In this document: positions 1 to 8,497 of the stretch, in pieces
Numbering within the stretch: the first letter of the stretch is position 1
How the letters are laid out: the number at the start of each line of letters is the position of its first letter
Assembly (NCBI RefSeq): GCF_004683865.2
Contig: NZ_CP038439.1
Location: 1,776,501 to 1,840,500, forward strand
Origin: Paracoccus liaowanqingii
GTDB lineage: Bacteria; Pseudomonadota; Alphaproteobacteria; Rhodobacterales; Rhodobacteraceae
Direction: 5' to 3'
DNA length: 64,000 nucleotides
The notes under the pieces: model-generated
Told to the model about the DNA's origin: nothing
What the model saw: the letters and a program-made list of their open reading frames with translations, nothing else
The model's database searches: none
Program-made: the position numbers and the translations under genes

Positions 1-398
1 ACACGGCGATCCGCACCGACCAGGACCGCCAGCGCCTGTCGATCCCCACCCGCATCGGCGTGCGCCATCCCCGCCTGGCCGCCGTGATCGCCCGGATGGA
101 AAGCACCCTGGAAGAGCCGATTAGCCCCGCCCAGCTGGCCCTGGACGCGGGCATGTCCACCCGCCAGCTGGAACGCCTGTTCCGCCGCTATCTGAACCGC
201 AGCCCCAAGCGCTACTACATGGAAACCCGGCTGGCCAGGGCCCGCAACCTGCTGATGCAGACCGAGATGTCGATCATCGAGATCGCGCTGGCCTCGGGCT
301 TTTCCAGCCCCTCGCATTTCTCGAAATGCTACCGTGCCCAATATGGCAGCACCCCCTATCGCGAACGCGGGACCTCGGCCTCCGCCAGCCTCGGGTAA
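1..398 (+). CDS. GlxA-family AraC-type transcriptional regulator, C-terminal part
   Basis: The 5' end lies outside the window; the frame is open from base 3 and stops at 396-398. What remains is the C-terminal DNA-binding domain with two AraC helix-turn-helix units: the first around LALDAGMSTRQLERLFRRYL, the second around IIEIALASGFSSPSHFSKCY, ending with the family signature YGSTPYRER. The pattern matches GlxA-type regulators, in which a DJ-1/PfpI-like N-terminal domain (not visible here) precedes this part. Such proteins are cytoplasmic activators, often of amine, glycine-betaine or carnitine catabolism genes; the target cannot be told from this window. The next gene on the same strand starts about 100 bp downstream behind its own regulatory site, so the two are probably not one operon. 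Confidence 0.85.
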   Translation, partial: TAIRTDQDRQRLSIPTRIGVRHPRLAAVIARMESTLEEPISPAQLALDAGMSTRQLERLFRRYLNRSPKRYYMETRLARARNLLMQTEMSIIEIALASGFSSPSHFSKCYRAQYGSTPYRERGTSASASLG

Positions 399-405
399 CC
401 GCCTC

Positions 406-420
406 TTAACCAAATGTTAA
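406..420 (+). promoter_or_regulatory. CtrA-like binding site (TTAA-N7-TTAA)
   Basis: TTAACCAAATGTTAA is a complete TTAA-N7-TTAA element, the full-site pattern known for the alphaproteobacterial master regulator CtrA. It lies about 77 bp upstream of the Hint-protein start at 497 and just after the stop of the AraC-type gene. Inferred to control the Hint gene; a chance match cannot be excluded, although AT-rich 15-mers are rare in this GC-rich sequence. Confidence 0.45.
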
Positions 421-496
421 ACTTCCGTTCATACCTTGTGGGCCGAGCCCCGCAGCTGCGGGATGCCCGCGTCCGGCCCCTCGAACGGAGATGCGC

Positions 497-1621
497 ATGT
501 CCTATCAGATCACCGTCCTCACGCTTGCCGACAAGATCACCTCCGCCACCAACATGGGCAACTGGCGATGGGCACCCTGGACCGACAGGCAACCCATCGT
601 CTTCAACGACCCGGTTCTGACCACGATCCACCTCAGCGATGACGACCCCGACTTCAACAGCAGCTATTACACGCCCGACGAGGACGACCAGAAGCTGCTG
701 GAACCCGCCACCTTCGGCTATGGCGACGCGGCGGTGACCTATCCCGTCGGCACGGGTCTGGCAAATTTTCAGGGATCGATCATCGAGGGGCAGGATGGCA
801 ACCAGTTCTTTGCCGTCTTCCCCCGCCTGCTGGTCCAGGGCGATTTCGGCGACGAGATCGGAGATCGCCATTCGGTGCTGATCTTTCCCCTCGCCCGCAG
901 CATCGACGGCCAGACCGTCTTCCCTGACTTCACGCTGGATCAGACCTATACCTACATTTCGTTTCGCAACATCGGCATCCTGTCGGACTCCATGCCCTAT
1001 GCCGTGCCCTGCTTCGCCGAGGGGACGCTGATCCGCACCGACCGGGGCCCGCGCCCGATCCAGACCCTGCGCCCCGGCGACCGGGTGGCGACGCTGGATC
1101 ACGGGCCGCAGCCGATCCTGTGGCTGGGCCATCGCCGCATCGACGCCGCCCATCTGGACCTGCGCCCCCAGGACCGGCCTATCCGCATCGCCGCGGGTGC
1201 CTTGGGGCCGGGCCGTCCGGGCCGCGACATGCTGGTCTCGCCCCAGCACCGCATGCTGCTGCGCTCGGCCATCGCGGGCCGGATGCTGGGCTCCGAGGAG
1301 ACGCTGGTGGCCGCCCGCCATCTGATCGGCCAGCCGGGCATCGGCCTGCGCCGCGGCGACCGGCCGGTGACCTACTGGCATCTGCTCACGGGTCGCCACG
1401 AGGTGATCGAGGCCGAGGGCGCCTGGAGCGAAAGCCTCTATCCCGGCCCGATGGCACTGAATGCCTTCAGCCCCGGGCAGGTGGCCCAGATCCATGCCGC
1501 CCTGCCGCATCTGAGGACGGAGGGCGCGGGCCCCTTCGCGCGGCCGGTGCCCACCGGGCGCCAGGCCCGGCAGCTGCTGCAGCGTCACCTGCGCAACGCG
1601 AAACCCCTGGTCCGGGCCTAG
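497..1621 (+). CDS. Hint-domain protein (Hedgehog/intein-type, Hint_2-like)
   Basis: A protein of 374 residues. Residues 1 to about 168 form an acidic domain I do not recognise. Residues from about 171 to 320 form a Hint domain: it opens with PCFAEGTLIRTDRGPRPIQ (Cys172 in the position of the self-splicing nucleophile), has the blocks LRPGDRVATLD and PILWLGHRRI, and carries VSPQHRMLL with the conserved His. Hint domains autoprocess proteins; stand-alone copies are common in Rhodobacterales and mostly uncharacterised, often in secreted or surface proteins. No Sec signal peptide is visible. The start at 497 is preferred over ATG 491 because AACGGAG (484-490) ends 6 bases before 497 but abuts 491. 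The stop overlaps the end of convergent ftsY by 4 bases. A CtrA-like box lies upstream. Confidence 0.8.
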   Translation: MSYQITVLTLADKITSATNMGNWRWAPWTDRQPIVFNDPVLTTIHLSDDDPDFNSSYYTPDEDDQKLLEPATFGYGDAAVTYPVGTGLANFQGSIIEGQDGNQFFAVFPRLLVQGDFGDEIGDRHSVLIFPLARSIDGQTVFPDFTLDQTYTYISFRNIGILSDSMPYAVPCFAEGTLIRTDRGPRPIQTLRPGDRVATLDHGPQPILWLGHRRIDAAHLDLRPQDRPIRIAAGALGPGRPGRDMLVSPQHRMLLRSAIAGRMLGSEETLVAARHLIGQPGIGLRRGDRPVTYWHLLTGRHEVIEAEGAWSESLYPGPMALNAFSPGQVAQIHAALPHLRTEGAGPFARPVPTGRQARQLLQRHLRNAKPLVRA

Positions 1622-2664
1622 AGCCCGACCAGCGCCCGGGCGAAATCATCGGCATCGAAGGCGTCCAGATCGTCGATCTGCTCGCCCACGCCGATCGCAT
1701 GGATGGGCAGGCCGAAGCGGTCGGCCAGCGCCACCAGCACCCCGCCCCGCGCGGTCCCGTCCAGCTTGGTCATCACCAGGCCCGAGACATCGGCCAGCTT
1801 GCGGAAGGTCTCGACCTGGTTCAGCGCGTTCTGCCCGGTGGTGGCGTCCAGCACCAGAAGGGTGTTGTGCGGCGCCTCGGGATCCTTCTTTCGGATGACG
1901 CGGACGATCTTGGCCAGCTCCTCCATCAGGTCCTGGCGGTTCTGCAGCCGCCCCGCCGTGTCGATCATCAGCAGATCGGCGCCCTCGGCCTCGGCCCGCA
2001 CCATCGCGTCCCAGGCCAGGCTGGCCGGGTCGCTGCCCTGCGGCGCGACCATCACCGGCACGCCGGCCCGAGTGCCCCAGACCTGCAGCTGCTCGACCGC
2101 CGCCGCGCGGAACGTGTCGCCCGCCGCGATCACCACCGACTTGCCGGCCGCGCGGAACTGGCTGGCCAGCTTGCCGATGGTGGTGGTCTTGCCGGCGCCA
2201 TTGACGCCCACGACCAGCACCACCTGCGGCTTTTTCGGATAGATCGGCAGCGGCCGGGCCACCGGCGCCATGATCCGCGCGATCTCGGCCGCCAGCAGCT
2301 CCTTCAGCTCGGTCGAGGACAGCCGCCGCCCCATCCGCCCCTCGGCGATGTTGGCGGTGACGCGCAGCGCCGTGTCCACGCCCAGATCGGCCTGGACCAG
2401 CATGTCCTCCAGCTCCTCCAGCATCGCATCGTCCAGCGCCCGGCGCGGCTCCTCGACCTTGGGCTCGGCCCGACCGAAGAGGCGCCCGACCAGGCCCGGC
2501 TGGACCGGCTGCGGATGGGGCGTGGCCATCGGCGCGGGCAGCTCGGTCGCGGGCAGCGGCGCCTCGGGCGCGGCCGGGGCCTCGCCCACAAGATCGTCCA
2601 GCCCCGACCCGATCTTGGCCGAAGACCGGGTCAGCCGCTCGCGCAATTTGGTGAAGAACGCCAT
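1618..2664 (-). CDS. ftsY: Signal recognition particle receptor FtsY
   Basis: FtsY is the membrane-associated GTPase that docks the SRP-ribosome complex at the Sec translocon. The 348-residue protein has a Pro/Ala-rich variable region (about 1-75), the N domain helix bundle, and the G domain with GVNGAGKTTTIGK (about 153-165), DTFRAAA, DTAGR and TKLDGTARGG, all intact. The start is supported by GGAAAGG seven bases upstream. It ends convergently with the Hint gene. Upstream, 144 bp separate it from the end of pgi, with a hairpin-bearing repeat in between, so it is probably transcribed apart from the zwf operon. The N-terminal region lacks the long acidic A domain of Escherichia coli, which is usual for alphaproteobacteria. 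Confidence 0.97.
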   Translation of the reverse strand: MAFFTKLRERLTRSSAKIGSGLDDLVGEAPAAPEAPLPATELPAPMATPHPQPVQPGLVGRLFGRAEPKVEEPRRALDDAMLEELEDMLVQADLGVDTALRVTANIAEGRMGRRLSSTELKELLAAEIARIMAPVARPLPIYPKKPQVVLVVGVNGAGKTTTIGKLASQFRAAGKSVVIAAGDTFRAAAVEQLQVWGTRAGVPVMVAPQGSDPASLAWDAMVRAEAEGADLLMIDTAGRLQNRQDLMEELAKIVRVIRKKDPEAPHNTLLVLDATTGQNALNQVETFRKLADVSGLVMTKLDGTARGGVLVALADRFGLPIHAIGVGEQIDDLDAFDADDFARALVGL

Positions 2665-2742
2665 GATCGAACCTTTCCGTGCTGGCCGGACCCTAGCGGG
2701 TCGCGCCCCAAAGGAAAAGCGGCGCCAAAACCCGCGCCGCCC

Positions 2743-2799
2743 TCATCTTGGTCGAAATATCCCGGGGGGAGTCCGCAGGACGGGGGGCAGCGCCCCCCT
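2743..2799. repeat. Intergenic repeat with GC hairpin, copy 1
   Basis: This stretch matches 8417-8474 almost base for base: a TCATCTTGG head, AAATATCCCGGGGGGAG in the middle and a tail whose 7-bp stem GGGGGGC/GCCCCCC (2782-2788 with 2792-2798) closes an AGC loop. It lies after the end of pgi, where the hairpin could act as a terminator on the minus strand, but there is no U-tract. Similar elements are common between genes in Rhodobacterales genomes. Confidence 0.7.
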
Positions 2800-2808
2800 T
2801 CCGCGCGC

Positions 2809-4419
2809 TCAGCCGCGCATCTCGCGGATCAGCGCGGCCAGCCGCAGGGTCGAGGCGTCATGCCCGTCCATCGCCTCGCCCGTCAGCAGCGGCTCGACCT
2901 TCAAGGCCAGCTCCTTGCCCAGCTCGACCCCCCATTGATCGAAGCTGTTGATCCCCAGGATCACGCCTTCCACGAAGACCCGATGCTCGTACAGCGCCAG
3001 GATCGCGCCCAGGGCATGCGGCGTCAGCCGTTCGATCAGCAGCAGGGTCGAGGGGCGATTGCCCGGAAAGACCCGGTGGCGGGCCTGCCGGTCCTGCTCG
3101 GCCCCCTCCAGCCCCTTCGCGGCCATCAGCGCGCGCGCCTCGTCCAGCGACCGGCCCCGCATCAGCGCCTCGGCCTGCGCCAGGCAATTGGCGGCCAGCA
3201 GGATGTGGTGATGGGCCAGGTCCGGCTCGTGGCCCGTCGCGGCCAGGATGAACTCGCAGGGCACGGGCGTCGTGCCCTGATGGATCAGCTGGTAGAAGGC
3301 GTGCTGGCCGTTGGTGCCAGGCTCGCCCCACACGACCGGGCCCGAGGCGACGGTCAGCTCGCTGCCGTCCATCGCCACGCGCTTGCCGTTCGATTCCATC
3401 TCTAGCTGCTGCAGATAGGCGGGCAGGCGCATCAGGCGGTTGTCATAGGGCAGCACCGCGCGGGTGGGATATCCGCAGACCTGATGGTGCCAGATCCCGG
3501 TCAGGGCCAGCACCACCGGCAGGTTCGCCTCCAGCGAAGCCTCGCGGAAATGCGCGTCCATTTCGGCCCCGCCGGCCAGGAATTCGTCGAAGGCCTCGGG
3601 TCCCACGGCCAGCATCACCGACAGCCCGATCGGCCCCCAGACCGAATAGCGCCCGCCGACCCAATCCTCGAAACCGAAGACCCGCGCCTGGTCGATGCCG
3701 AAATCGCCGGTCTTGCCCACGGCCGAGGACAGGGCCACGAACTGCGCCGCGGGATCCGAGACCGAGGCCGCCATCCAGTCGCGCGCGGTCTGCGCATTGG
3801 TCATCGTCTCGATGGTGGTGAAGGTCTTGGAGGCCACGACGACCAGCGTGGTGGCCGCATCCAGCCCCTTCAGCGTGTCGGCGATGTCGGCGCCGTCCAC
3901 GTTGCTGACGAAATGCGTGCACGGCCCGTCATGATAGGGCGCCAGCGCCAGCACGGCCATTGCCGGCCCCAGGTCGGACCCGCCGATGCCGATATTGACC
4001 ACATCGGTGATCTTGCCGCCCGCGCCCGCAAAGCTGCCGTCGCGGACCGCCCGGGCGAACTGGGCCATGCGGTCGTGGATGGCCCGCACCTCGGGCATCA
4101 CGTCCTGGCCGTCGACCGTCACGCTGGCGTCCAGATTGCGCAGCGCGGTGTGCAGGACGGCGCGGCCCTCGGTCTCGTTGATCTTCTCGCCCCGGAACAT
4201 CGCCTCGCGCCGGGCCTCGACGCCCGCATCGCGGGCGAGGTCCAGCAGCAGGTCGCGCGCGGGCGCGTCGATCATCGTCTTGGACCAGTCGAAGACCATC
4301 CCGCAGGCCCGGGTCGAGAAGCCCGTCGCCCGGTCGGGATCGGCGTCGAACAGCCCGTCGATGCGGGCATCGCCCTGGGCTGCGCGGCAAGAGGTCAGGC
4401 GGTTCCACAGATCGGTCAT
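2809..4419 (-). CDS. pgi: Glucose-6-phosphate isomerase
   Basis: Pgi interconverts glucose 6-phosphate and fructose 6-phosphate. In an organism relying on the Entner-Doudoroff route it feeds fructose 6-phosphate back into zwf. The 536-residue product has NIGIGGSDLGP (about 142-152), GGRYSVWGPIGLSVML, FYQLIHQGTTPVPCEFI and the C-terminal SFDQWGVELGKELA, so both PGI signatures and the catalytic Lys region are present. The reading frame stays open far upstream (to 4893), but that part is antisense-like noise inside pgl; the ATG at 4419, 8 bp after the pgl stop, gives the normal Pgi N-terminus and length. It is the last gene of zwf-pgl-pgi. Confidence 0.96.
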   Translation of the reverse strand: MTDLWNRLTSCRAAQGDARIDGLFDADPDRATGFSTRACGMVFDWSKTMIDAPARDLLLDLARDAGVEARREAMFRGEKINETEGRAVLHTALRNLDASVTVDGQDVMPEVRAIHDRMAQFARAVRDGSFAGAGGKITDVVNIGIGGSDLGPAMAVLALAPYHDGPCTHFVSNVDGADIADTLKGLDAATTLVVVASKTFTTIETMTNAQTARDWMAASVSDPAAQFVALSSAVGKTGDFGIDQARVFGFEDWVGGRYSVWGPIGLSVMLAVGPEAFDEFLAGGAEMDAHFREASLEANLPVVLALTGIWHHQVCGYPTRAVLPYDNRLMRLPAYLQQLEMESNGKRVAMDGSELTVASGPVVWGEPGTNGQHAFYQLIHQGTTPVPCEFILAATGHEPDLAHHHILLAANCLAQAEALMRGRSLDEARALMAAKGLEGAEQDRQARHRVFPGNRPSTLLLIERLTPHALGAILALYEHRVFVEGVILGINSFDQWGVELGKELALKVEPLLTGEAMDGHDASTLRLAALIREMRG

Positions 4420-4427
4420 GTCGGTCC

Positions 4428-5105
4428 TCACTCCGCCCAGTGGACGGTGGCTTCGTCGAGAAAGGCGCGGATCGGCGCCTGCATCGGGTCCAGCGTCTGC
4501 GCGCGCTCCAGCGCCTCGCGCTTTTCCGGGCCCATGATCAGCAGATGGATGTTGATGGCGCCCGACAGGATGGGGCGGGTCAGGGTGATGCGCGGCTCCT
4601 CCGCGCCCTCGGCCCGGATCGCCATGACCGGGGGCGCGTCCGAGGCCATCGCGGCAGCCAGGTGGTCGGCCCCGGGGAACAGGCTGGCCGTGTGCATGTC
4701 GTTGCCCATGCCCAGCAGCACCACCGTCAGCGGCAGATGCGGCGCCAGACGCGCGCCCAGACCCTCGGTCGCCAGATCGGGCGAGGCGTCGCCGGTGTAA
4801 AGGTCGATGTACTCGGCCTCGGCCGCCTTCTCCTTCAGCAGGTGACGGCGCAGCAGGCGCGAGTTCGAGCGCTTGTGATCGCCGTCCACCCACCGCTCGT
4901 CGCCCAGGACGACGGTGACGCGCCCCCAGTCCAGATCGGCCCCCGACAGCATGTCGAAGACCGGCGCGGGCGAGGTGCCGCCCGGCACGCAGAGCGTCGC
5001 GCGATCATGCCCGCGCAGATGCTGCGCCAGCTGCGATGCGATGCGGTCGGCCAGCGACAGGGCCAGCATCTCGCGGTCGGGGTAGACGAGGAATTCCATG
5101 GTCAT
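4428..5105 (-). CDS. pgl: 6-phosphogluconolactonase
   Basis: Pgl hydrolyses 6-phosphogluconolactone from Zwf to 6-phosphogluconate, the substrate of Edd. The 225-residue product shows the NagB/Pgl fold signatures CVPGGTSP near residue 44, VTVVLGDERWV, and GMGNDMHTASLFPG (family form GxGxDGHTASLFPG, here with Met for Gly before His). The ATG at 5105 overlaps the zwf stop (ATGA), which indicates translational coupling; GAGAGAG precedes it. A second in-frame ATG at 5099 would shorten it by two residues. It is the middle gene of zwf-pgl-pgi. Confidence 0.94.
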   Translation of the reverse strand: MTMEFLVYPDREMLALSLADRIASQLAQHLRGHDRATLCVPGGTSPAPVFDMLSGADLDWGRVTVVLGDERWVDGDHKRSNSRLLRRHLLKEKAAEAEYIDLYTGDASPDLATEGLGARLAPHLPLTVVLLGMGNDMHTASLFPGADHLAAAMASDAPPVMAIRAEGAEEPRITLTRPILSGAINIHLLIMGPEKREALERAQTLDPMQAPIRAFLDEATVHWAE

Positions 5106-6547
5106 GACCTGATCTCTCTCCACCGGCGATTGTCGCGGTGCATCAGGCGCAACGCCTCGTCGGGGCCCGAGGATCCGCTGTCATAGGGTTCGGGGCGGCG
5201 CTTGCCGTCCTCCCAGGCGTGGATGATGGGGTCGGTCCAGGCCCAGGCCGCCTCGACCTCGTCGCCGCGCATGAACAGGGTCTGGTTGCCCCGGATCACG
5301 TCCATGATCAGACGTTCATAGGCGTCGGGCATGTCGGCCCCATCCTTGCCGAGCGCCTCGGCGAAGCTCATGTCCAGCGGCACCTGCACAAGGCGCATCC
5401 CCCCCGGCCCCGGTTCCTTGATCATCACCTTGAGGTTCATGCCCTCGTTCGGTTGCAGCCTGATGACGAGCTCGTTGGCCTTGGGCACGCCGCTGTCGTC
5501 GAAGATCGAATGCGGCGGCTCCTTGAAGGTGATCGCGATCTCGGACGTGCGGGCGCGCAGCTTCTTGCCCGTGCGCAGGTAGAAAGGCGTGCCCTGCCAG
5601 CGCCAGTTCGAGATGCGGACCTTCATCGCCACATAGCTTTCCGTGCGCGAGGCCGGATCCTCGGCATCGGCCAGATAGTCGCTGCCCTCGCCGGTATACT
5701 GGCCGCGCACGATGTCGGCTGGCTCGACCGGCAGCAGGGCGCGGATCACCTTCAGCTTCTCGTCGCGCACCGCGTCGGGATCGAAGTGATAGGGCGGCTC
5801 CATCGCGATCAGGCACAGAAGCTGCATCATGTGGTTCTGGACCATGTCCCGGATCGCGCCGGACTTGTCATAATAGCTGCCGCGCCCGGCCACGCCCACG
5901 GTCTCGGCCACGGTGATCTGCACATGGTCGATGAACTGCGCGTTCCACAGGGGCTCGAACAGGACGTTGGCAAAGCGCACGGCCATCAGGTTCTGGACCG
6001 TCTCCTTGCCCAGGTAATGGTCGATGCGATAGATCTGGTCCTCGTGGAAATGCTTGGCCAGCGTGGCGTTCAGCGCCTTCGCGCTGGCCAGATCGCGGCC
6101 GAAGGGCTTTTCCACCACGATCCGGCTGTCGTCATGGGCAATGCCATGCCCCGCCAACCGCTCGGCGATGTCGCCGAACAGCGCGGGCGCCACCGAAAAG
6201 TAGAAGGCATGGACCGCGCCGGGCCGCATCCGGTCCTTGAGCGCCTGCCAGCCGCCCTCGCCCCTGGCATCGATGGCGACATAGCCCAGAAGCTGCAGGA
6301 ATTCCTGCAGCTGCGCGTCGTCCCGGTCGACGCCGGAATGCGTGCAGATCGCCTCGAAGGCCTCGTCGCGAAAGGCCGCGTCGTCCTGTTCGGTGCGGGC
6401 GGCGCCGATGATGCGGCTGGTGGCCGGGATCTGCCGCGCCTGGAACCTGCGGAACAGGCCGGGCAGGATCTTGCGATGGGCCAGATCGCCCGTGGCGCCA
6501 AAGATCACGAGGTCGAAATCATCGACCGGAATGACACGCGAGACCAT
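5102..6547 (-). CDS. zwf: Glucose-6-phosphate 1-dehydrogenase
   Basis: Zwf oxidises glucose 6-phosphate with NAD(P)+ and commits it to the Entner-Doudoroff or pentose phosphate route. The 481-residue product has the dinucleotide motif GATGDLAHRK (about 17-26), VEKPFGRDLASA, and the active-site RIDHYLGKE (174-182). The start at 6547 is chosen because AAGGAG lies six bases upstream and it gives the family's normal N-terminus; a start at 6601 would run through the promoter/operator at 6583-6611. First gene of zwf-pgl-pgi. The operator candidate resembles the one in front of edd, so the two transcription units probably respond to the same regulator. Confidence 0.96.
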   Translation of the reverse strand: MVSRVIPVDDFDLVIFGATGDLAHRKILPGLFRRFQARQIPATSRIIGAARTEQDDAAFRDEAFEAICTHSGVDRDDAQLQEFLQLLGYVAIDARGEGGWQALKDRMRPGAVHAFYFSVAPALFGDIAERLAGHGIAHDDSRIVVEKPFGRDLASAKALNATLAKHFHEDQIYRIDHYLGKETVQNLMAVRFANVLFEPLWNAQFIDHVQITVAETVGVAGRGSYYDKSGAIRDMVQNHMMQLLCLIAMEPPYHFDPDAVRDEKLKVIRALLPVEPADIVRGQYTGEGSDYLADAEDPASRTESYVAMKVRISNWRWQGTPFYLRTGKKLRARTSEIAITFKEPPHSIFDDSGVPKANELVIRLQPNEGMNLKVMIKEPGPGGMRLVQVPLDMSFAEALGKDGADMPDAYERLIMDVIRGNQTLFMRGDEVEAAWAWTDPIIHAWEDGKRRPEPYDSGSSGPDEALRLMHRDNRRWREIRS

Positions 6548-6582
6548 GCGGCTCTCCTTGAGGTTGGCGTCGGACTTAGCGA

Positions 6583-6611
6583 TTGGTAGCGTTAACGGCA
6601 ATGCGCATCAA
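6583..6611 (-). promoter_or_regulatory. zwf promoter with LacI-type operator candidate
   Basis: Read on the minus strand there is a -35-like TTGATG (6606-6611), a 17-bp spacer and a weaker -10-like TACCAA (6583-6588). The spacer and -10 carry CCGTTAACGCTACC (6585-6598), which fits CCGTTA-N-CG-N-TA-N-C, the pattern also found in the edd promoter. Its symmetry and central CG suggest a LacI-family regulator. The -35 overlaps the stop codon of the upstream PIN gene. Confidence 0.5.
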
Positions 6612-7147
6612 GCACCCACCCGCTTGGCCAGGCGCGGAAGGCGGCAGCGCCGGAGCATCTCGCCCAAGCTCATGGCACCGCCCAGGGCGGCTGCCTTGTC
6701 GCGGGCCGCGGTGACGGCGCGGCGGACGGCCCCGGGGTCGGCGTCGTGCAGGCCCAGCAGGAAGGCGTCGGGATGGATCGCCCGCAGCCCCAGGCCCGTC
6801 ATCAACGGCTGCGGAAAATCGCGCAGGTTGGCGGTGACGACCAGATCCGCGCCTCCAGCCAGCGCCGCCTCGACCACATGGCGGTCGGCGGGGTCGGGAA
6901 AGTCCAGATCGATCGCAGCCACCCCGTCGTCGGGCTGCACCGCCTCGGGCAGCCGCAGGCGCAGCAACGCGATCTCGGCCCCCGCCACCTCGTCCTGGTC
7001 GGGGCCCAGCCTGGCGGCGGCATGGCGCCATTCCGCCAGGATCCGCTCGGACCATAGCGCGTGGTAGAGGCCCGCCTGCGCCAGATCGGTCAGGATCTCG
7101 CGCAGGATGGTCGGGAACAGGACATTGGCGTCCAGGACCGCCCGCAT
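6608..7147 (-). CDS. PIN-domain protein, no adjacent antitoxin
   Basis: A protein of 179 residues that begins [12 protein letters not shown], the opening of a PIN nuclease domain with the first metal-binding Asp (D6). Later acidic positions are present in LAEWRHA, in [14 protein letters not shown] and around [10 protein letters not shown], so the Mg-dependent RNase site looks intact. VapC toxins share this fold, but no small antitoxin gene lies on either side. Its start overlaps the stop of the rRNA methyltransferase gene (TGATG), so both are made from one transcript. It may therefore be a housekeeping RNA-processing PIN protein or a toxin whose antitoxin lies elsewhere. The C-terminal 50 residues are basic and Arg-rich. 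Confidence 0.75.
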   Translation of the reverse strand: MRAVLDANVLFPTILREILTDLAQAGLYHALWSERILAEWRHAAARLGPDQDEVAGAEIALLRLRLPEAVQPDDGVAAIDLDFPDPADRHVVEAALAGGADLVVTANLRDFPQPLMTGLGLRAIHPDAFLLGLHDADPGAVRRAVTAARDKAAALGGAMSLGEMLRRCRLPRLAKRVGA

Positions 7148-8352
7148 CAGTCCAGCCGGAAGAACAGCGTCTTCAGATAGCCCGTCTCGGCCAGTTGCGG
7201 CAGGGTCGGATGGTCGGGGCCGGCTTGGCCCGTATGGATCAGCACGCCGCGCCGCCCGCCCCGGCCGATGCCCCGCGCGCTGGCATTGCGGAACGAGGTC
7301 AGGTCGGCCGCATGGCTGCAGCTGCACAGCGCCAGATACCCGCCGGGCGCCACCAGCGGCGCGGCCAGCCGGGCCACCCGCTCATAGGCGCGCAGACCCG
7401 CCTCCAGCGCGGGCTTGGAGGGCGCGAAGGCCGGCGGATCGCAGACCACCACGTCGAAGCGGCGGTCCTCGGCGGCCAAGCTCTCCAGCGCCTTGAAGGC
7501 GTCGGACTGCATCGTCTCCAGCCGGTCGGTGGCCCCCATCGCCTGGGCCCCGCCGCGCGCCAGTTCCAGCGCAGGCGCGCTGCCGTCGACGCACAATGCA
7601 TGGGACGCGCCCCCCGCCAGCGCCGCCAGACCGAAGCCGCCGACATGGCTGAAGACGTCCAGCACCTGCCCCTCCCCCACAAGCCGCTGCAGGAAGGCGT
7701 GGTTCGGGCGCTGGTCGAAGAACAGCCCCGTCTTCTGCCCGCCCAGCAGGTCGGCCAGATAGACGGCGCCGTTCATCTGCACCGGCACCGGCGCGTCGGG
7801 GGCCGTCCCGCGGATCACCTCCAGCCGCTCGGTCAGCCCCTCCAGGGCGCGCGAGCGGCCCTGCCCGTTCACCACCACCGTGGTCACGCCGGTCACGGCG
7901 ACCAGCGCCTCGGCGATCTCGTCCACCATTCCGTCGGCCCAGGCCGCGTTGGGCTGGATCACCGCCGCGTCGCCGAAGCGGTCGATGACCAGCCCCGGCA
8001 GCCCATCCGCCTCGGCATGGACCAGCCGGTAGAAGGGCGCGTCATAGATCCGCGCCCGCAAGGCCAGCGCCCGCTCCAGCCGTGCCCGCAGCCAGGCGCC
8101 GTCGATCACCGCCGCGGGGTCGGCATCCATCACCCGCGCGATGATCTTCGAGGCCGGGTTGACGGTCACCAGCCCCAGGGGCACCCGCTCGGGATCCTCC
8201 AGCACGGCCATGCCGCCCGGGGGCAGCGCCTTGGTACGGCGGTCCAGCACCGCCTCGTCGGCAAAGACCCAAGGGAAGCCGTGCCGGATGGCCTGGGGCT
8301 TCGACTTGGGCCGCAGCCGGATGACGGGACGATCGCCGGTCAGCTCGCTCAT
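7147..8352 (-). CDS. Class I rRNA methyltransferase, RlmI/RlmK-like (PUA + SAM domain)
   Basis: The 401-residue protein has an N-terminal PUA RNA-binding domain (about 9-85, with [11 protein letters not shown]), an EEHD-like middle part, and a Rossmann methyltransferase domain with [16 protein letters not shown] (SAM motif I) and [12 protein letters not shown] (motif IV, DPPxF). This architecture is that of RlmI, which makes 5-methylcytosine in 23S rRNA; the exact target base here is unknown. It is the first gene of a two-gene unit with the PIN protein. Upstream is a 201-bp divergent region shared with edd that holds a repeat element and the edd promoter. Confidence 0.9.
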   Translation of the reverse strand: MSELTGDRPVIRLRPKSKPQAIRHGFPWVFADEAVLDRRTKALPPGGMAVLEDPERVPLGLVTVNPASKIIARVMDADPAAVIDGAWLRARLERALALRARIYDAPFYRLVHAEADGLPGLVIDRFGDAAVIQPNAAWADGMVDEIAEALVAVTGVTTVVVNGQGRSRALEGLTERLEVIRGTAPDAPVPVQMNGAVYLADLLGGQKTGLFFDQRPNHAFLQRLVGEGQVLDVFSHVGGFGLAALAGGASHALCVDGSAPALELARGGAQAMGATDRLETMQSDAFKALESLAAEDRRFDVVVCDPPAFAPSKPALEAGLRAYERVARLAAPLVAPGGYLALCSCSHAADLTSFRNASARGIGRGGRRGVLIHTGQAGPDHPTLPQLAETGYLKTLFFRLD

Positions 8353-8416
8353 CGCAATTCTCCTTTAGCCGCCGATCTGCCACGCCCCACCCGCCCGCAC
8401 AAGCGCCCGCGCCCCT

Positions 8417-8474
8417 TCATCTTGGCGCAAATATCCCGGGGGGAGGCCGCAAGGCCGGGGGGCAGCGCCCCCCT
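8417..8474. repeat. Intergenic repeat with GC hairpin, copy 2
   Basis: Second copy of the element at 2743-2799, same orientation, differing mainly in the short segment between the two G runs. The 7-bp stem GGGGGGC/GCCCCCC (8457-8463 with 8467-8473) and AGC loop are identical. Here it sits between two divergent genes, where a terminator has no obvious use, which argues that it is a dispersed repeat and not a dedicated terminator. Confidence 0.7.
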
Positions 8475-8497
8475 GCGACGTCCCCGCACGCGCATGG

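Noticed and set aside
1120..3405. Long plus-strand open frame of more than 700 codons across the Hint gene, ftsY and pgi
   Set aside because: It is antisense to three well-supported genes, is Arg/Pro/Gly/His-rich and shows no domain; such frames are expected in DNA of this GC content.
4420..4893. Upstream extension of pgi into pgl
   Set aside because: The extra residues match no isomerase; ATG 4419 gives the normal length.
6608..7147. VapBC toxin-antitoxin module
   Set aside because: No antitoxin-sized gene lies on either side; the neighbours are zwf and an rRNA methyltransferase.
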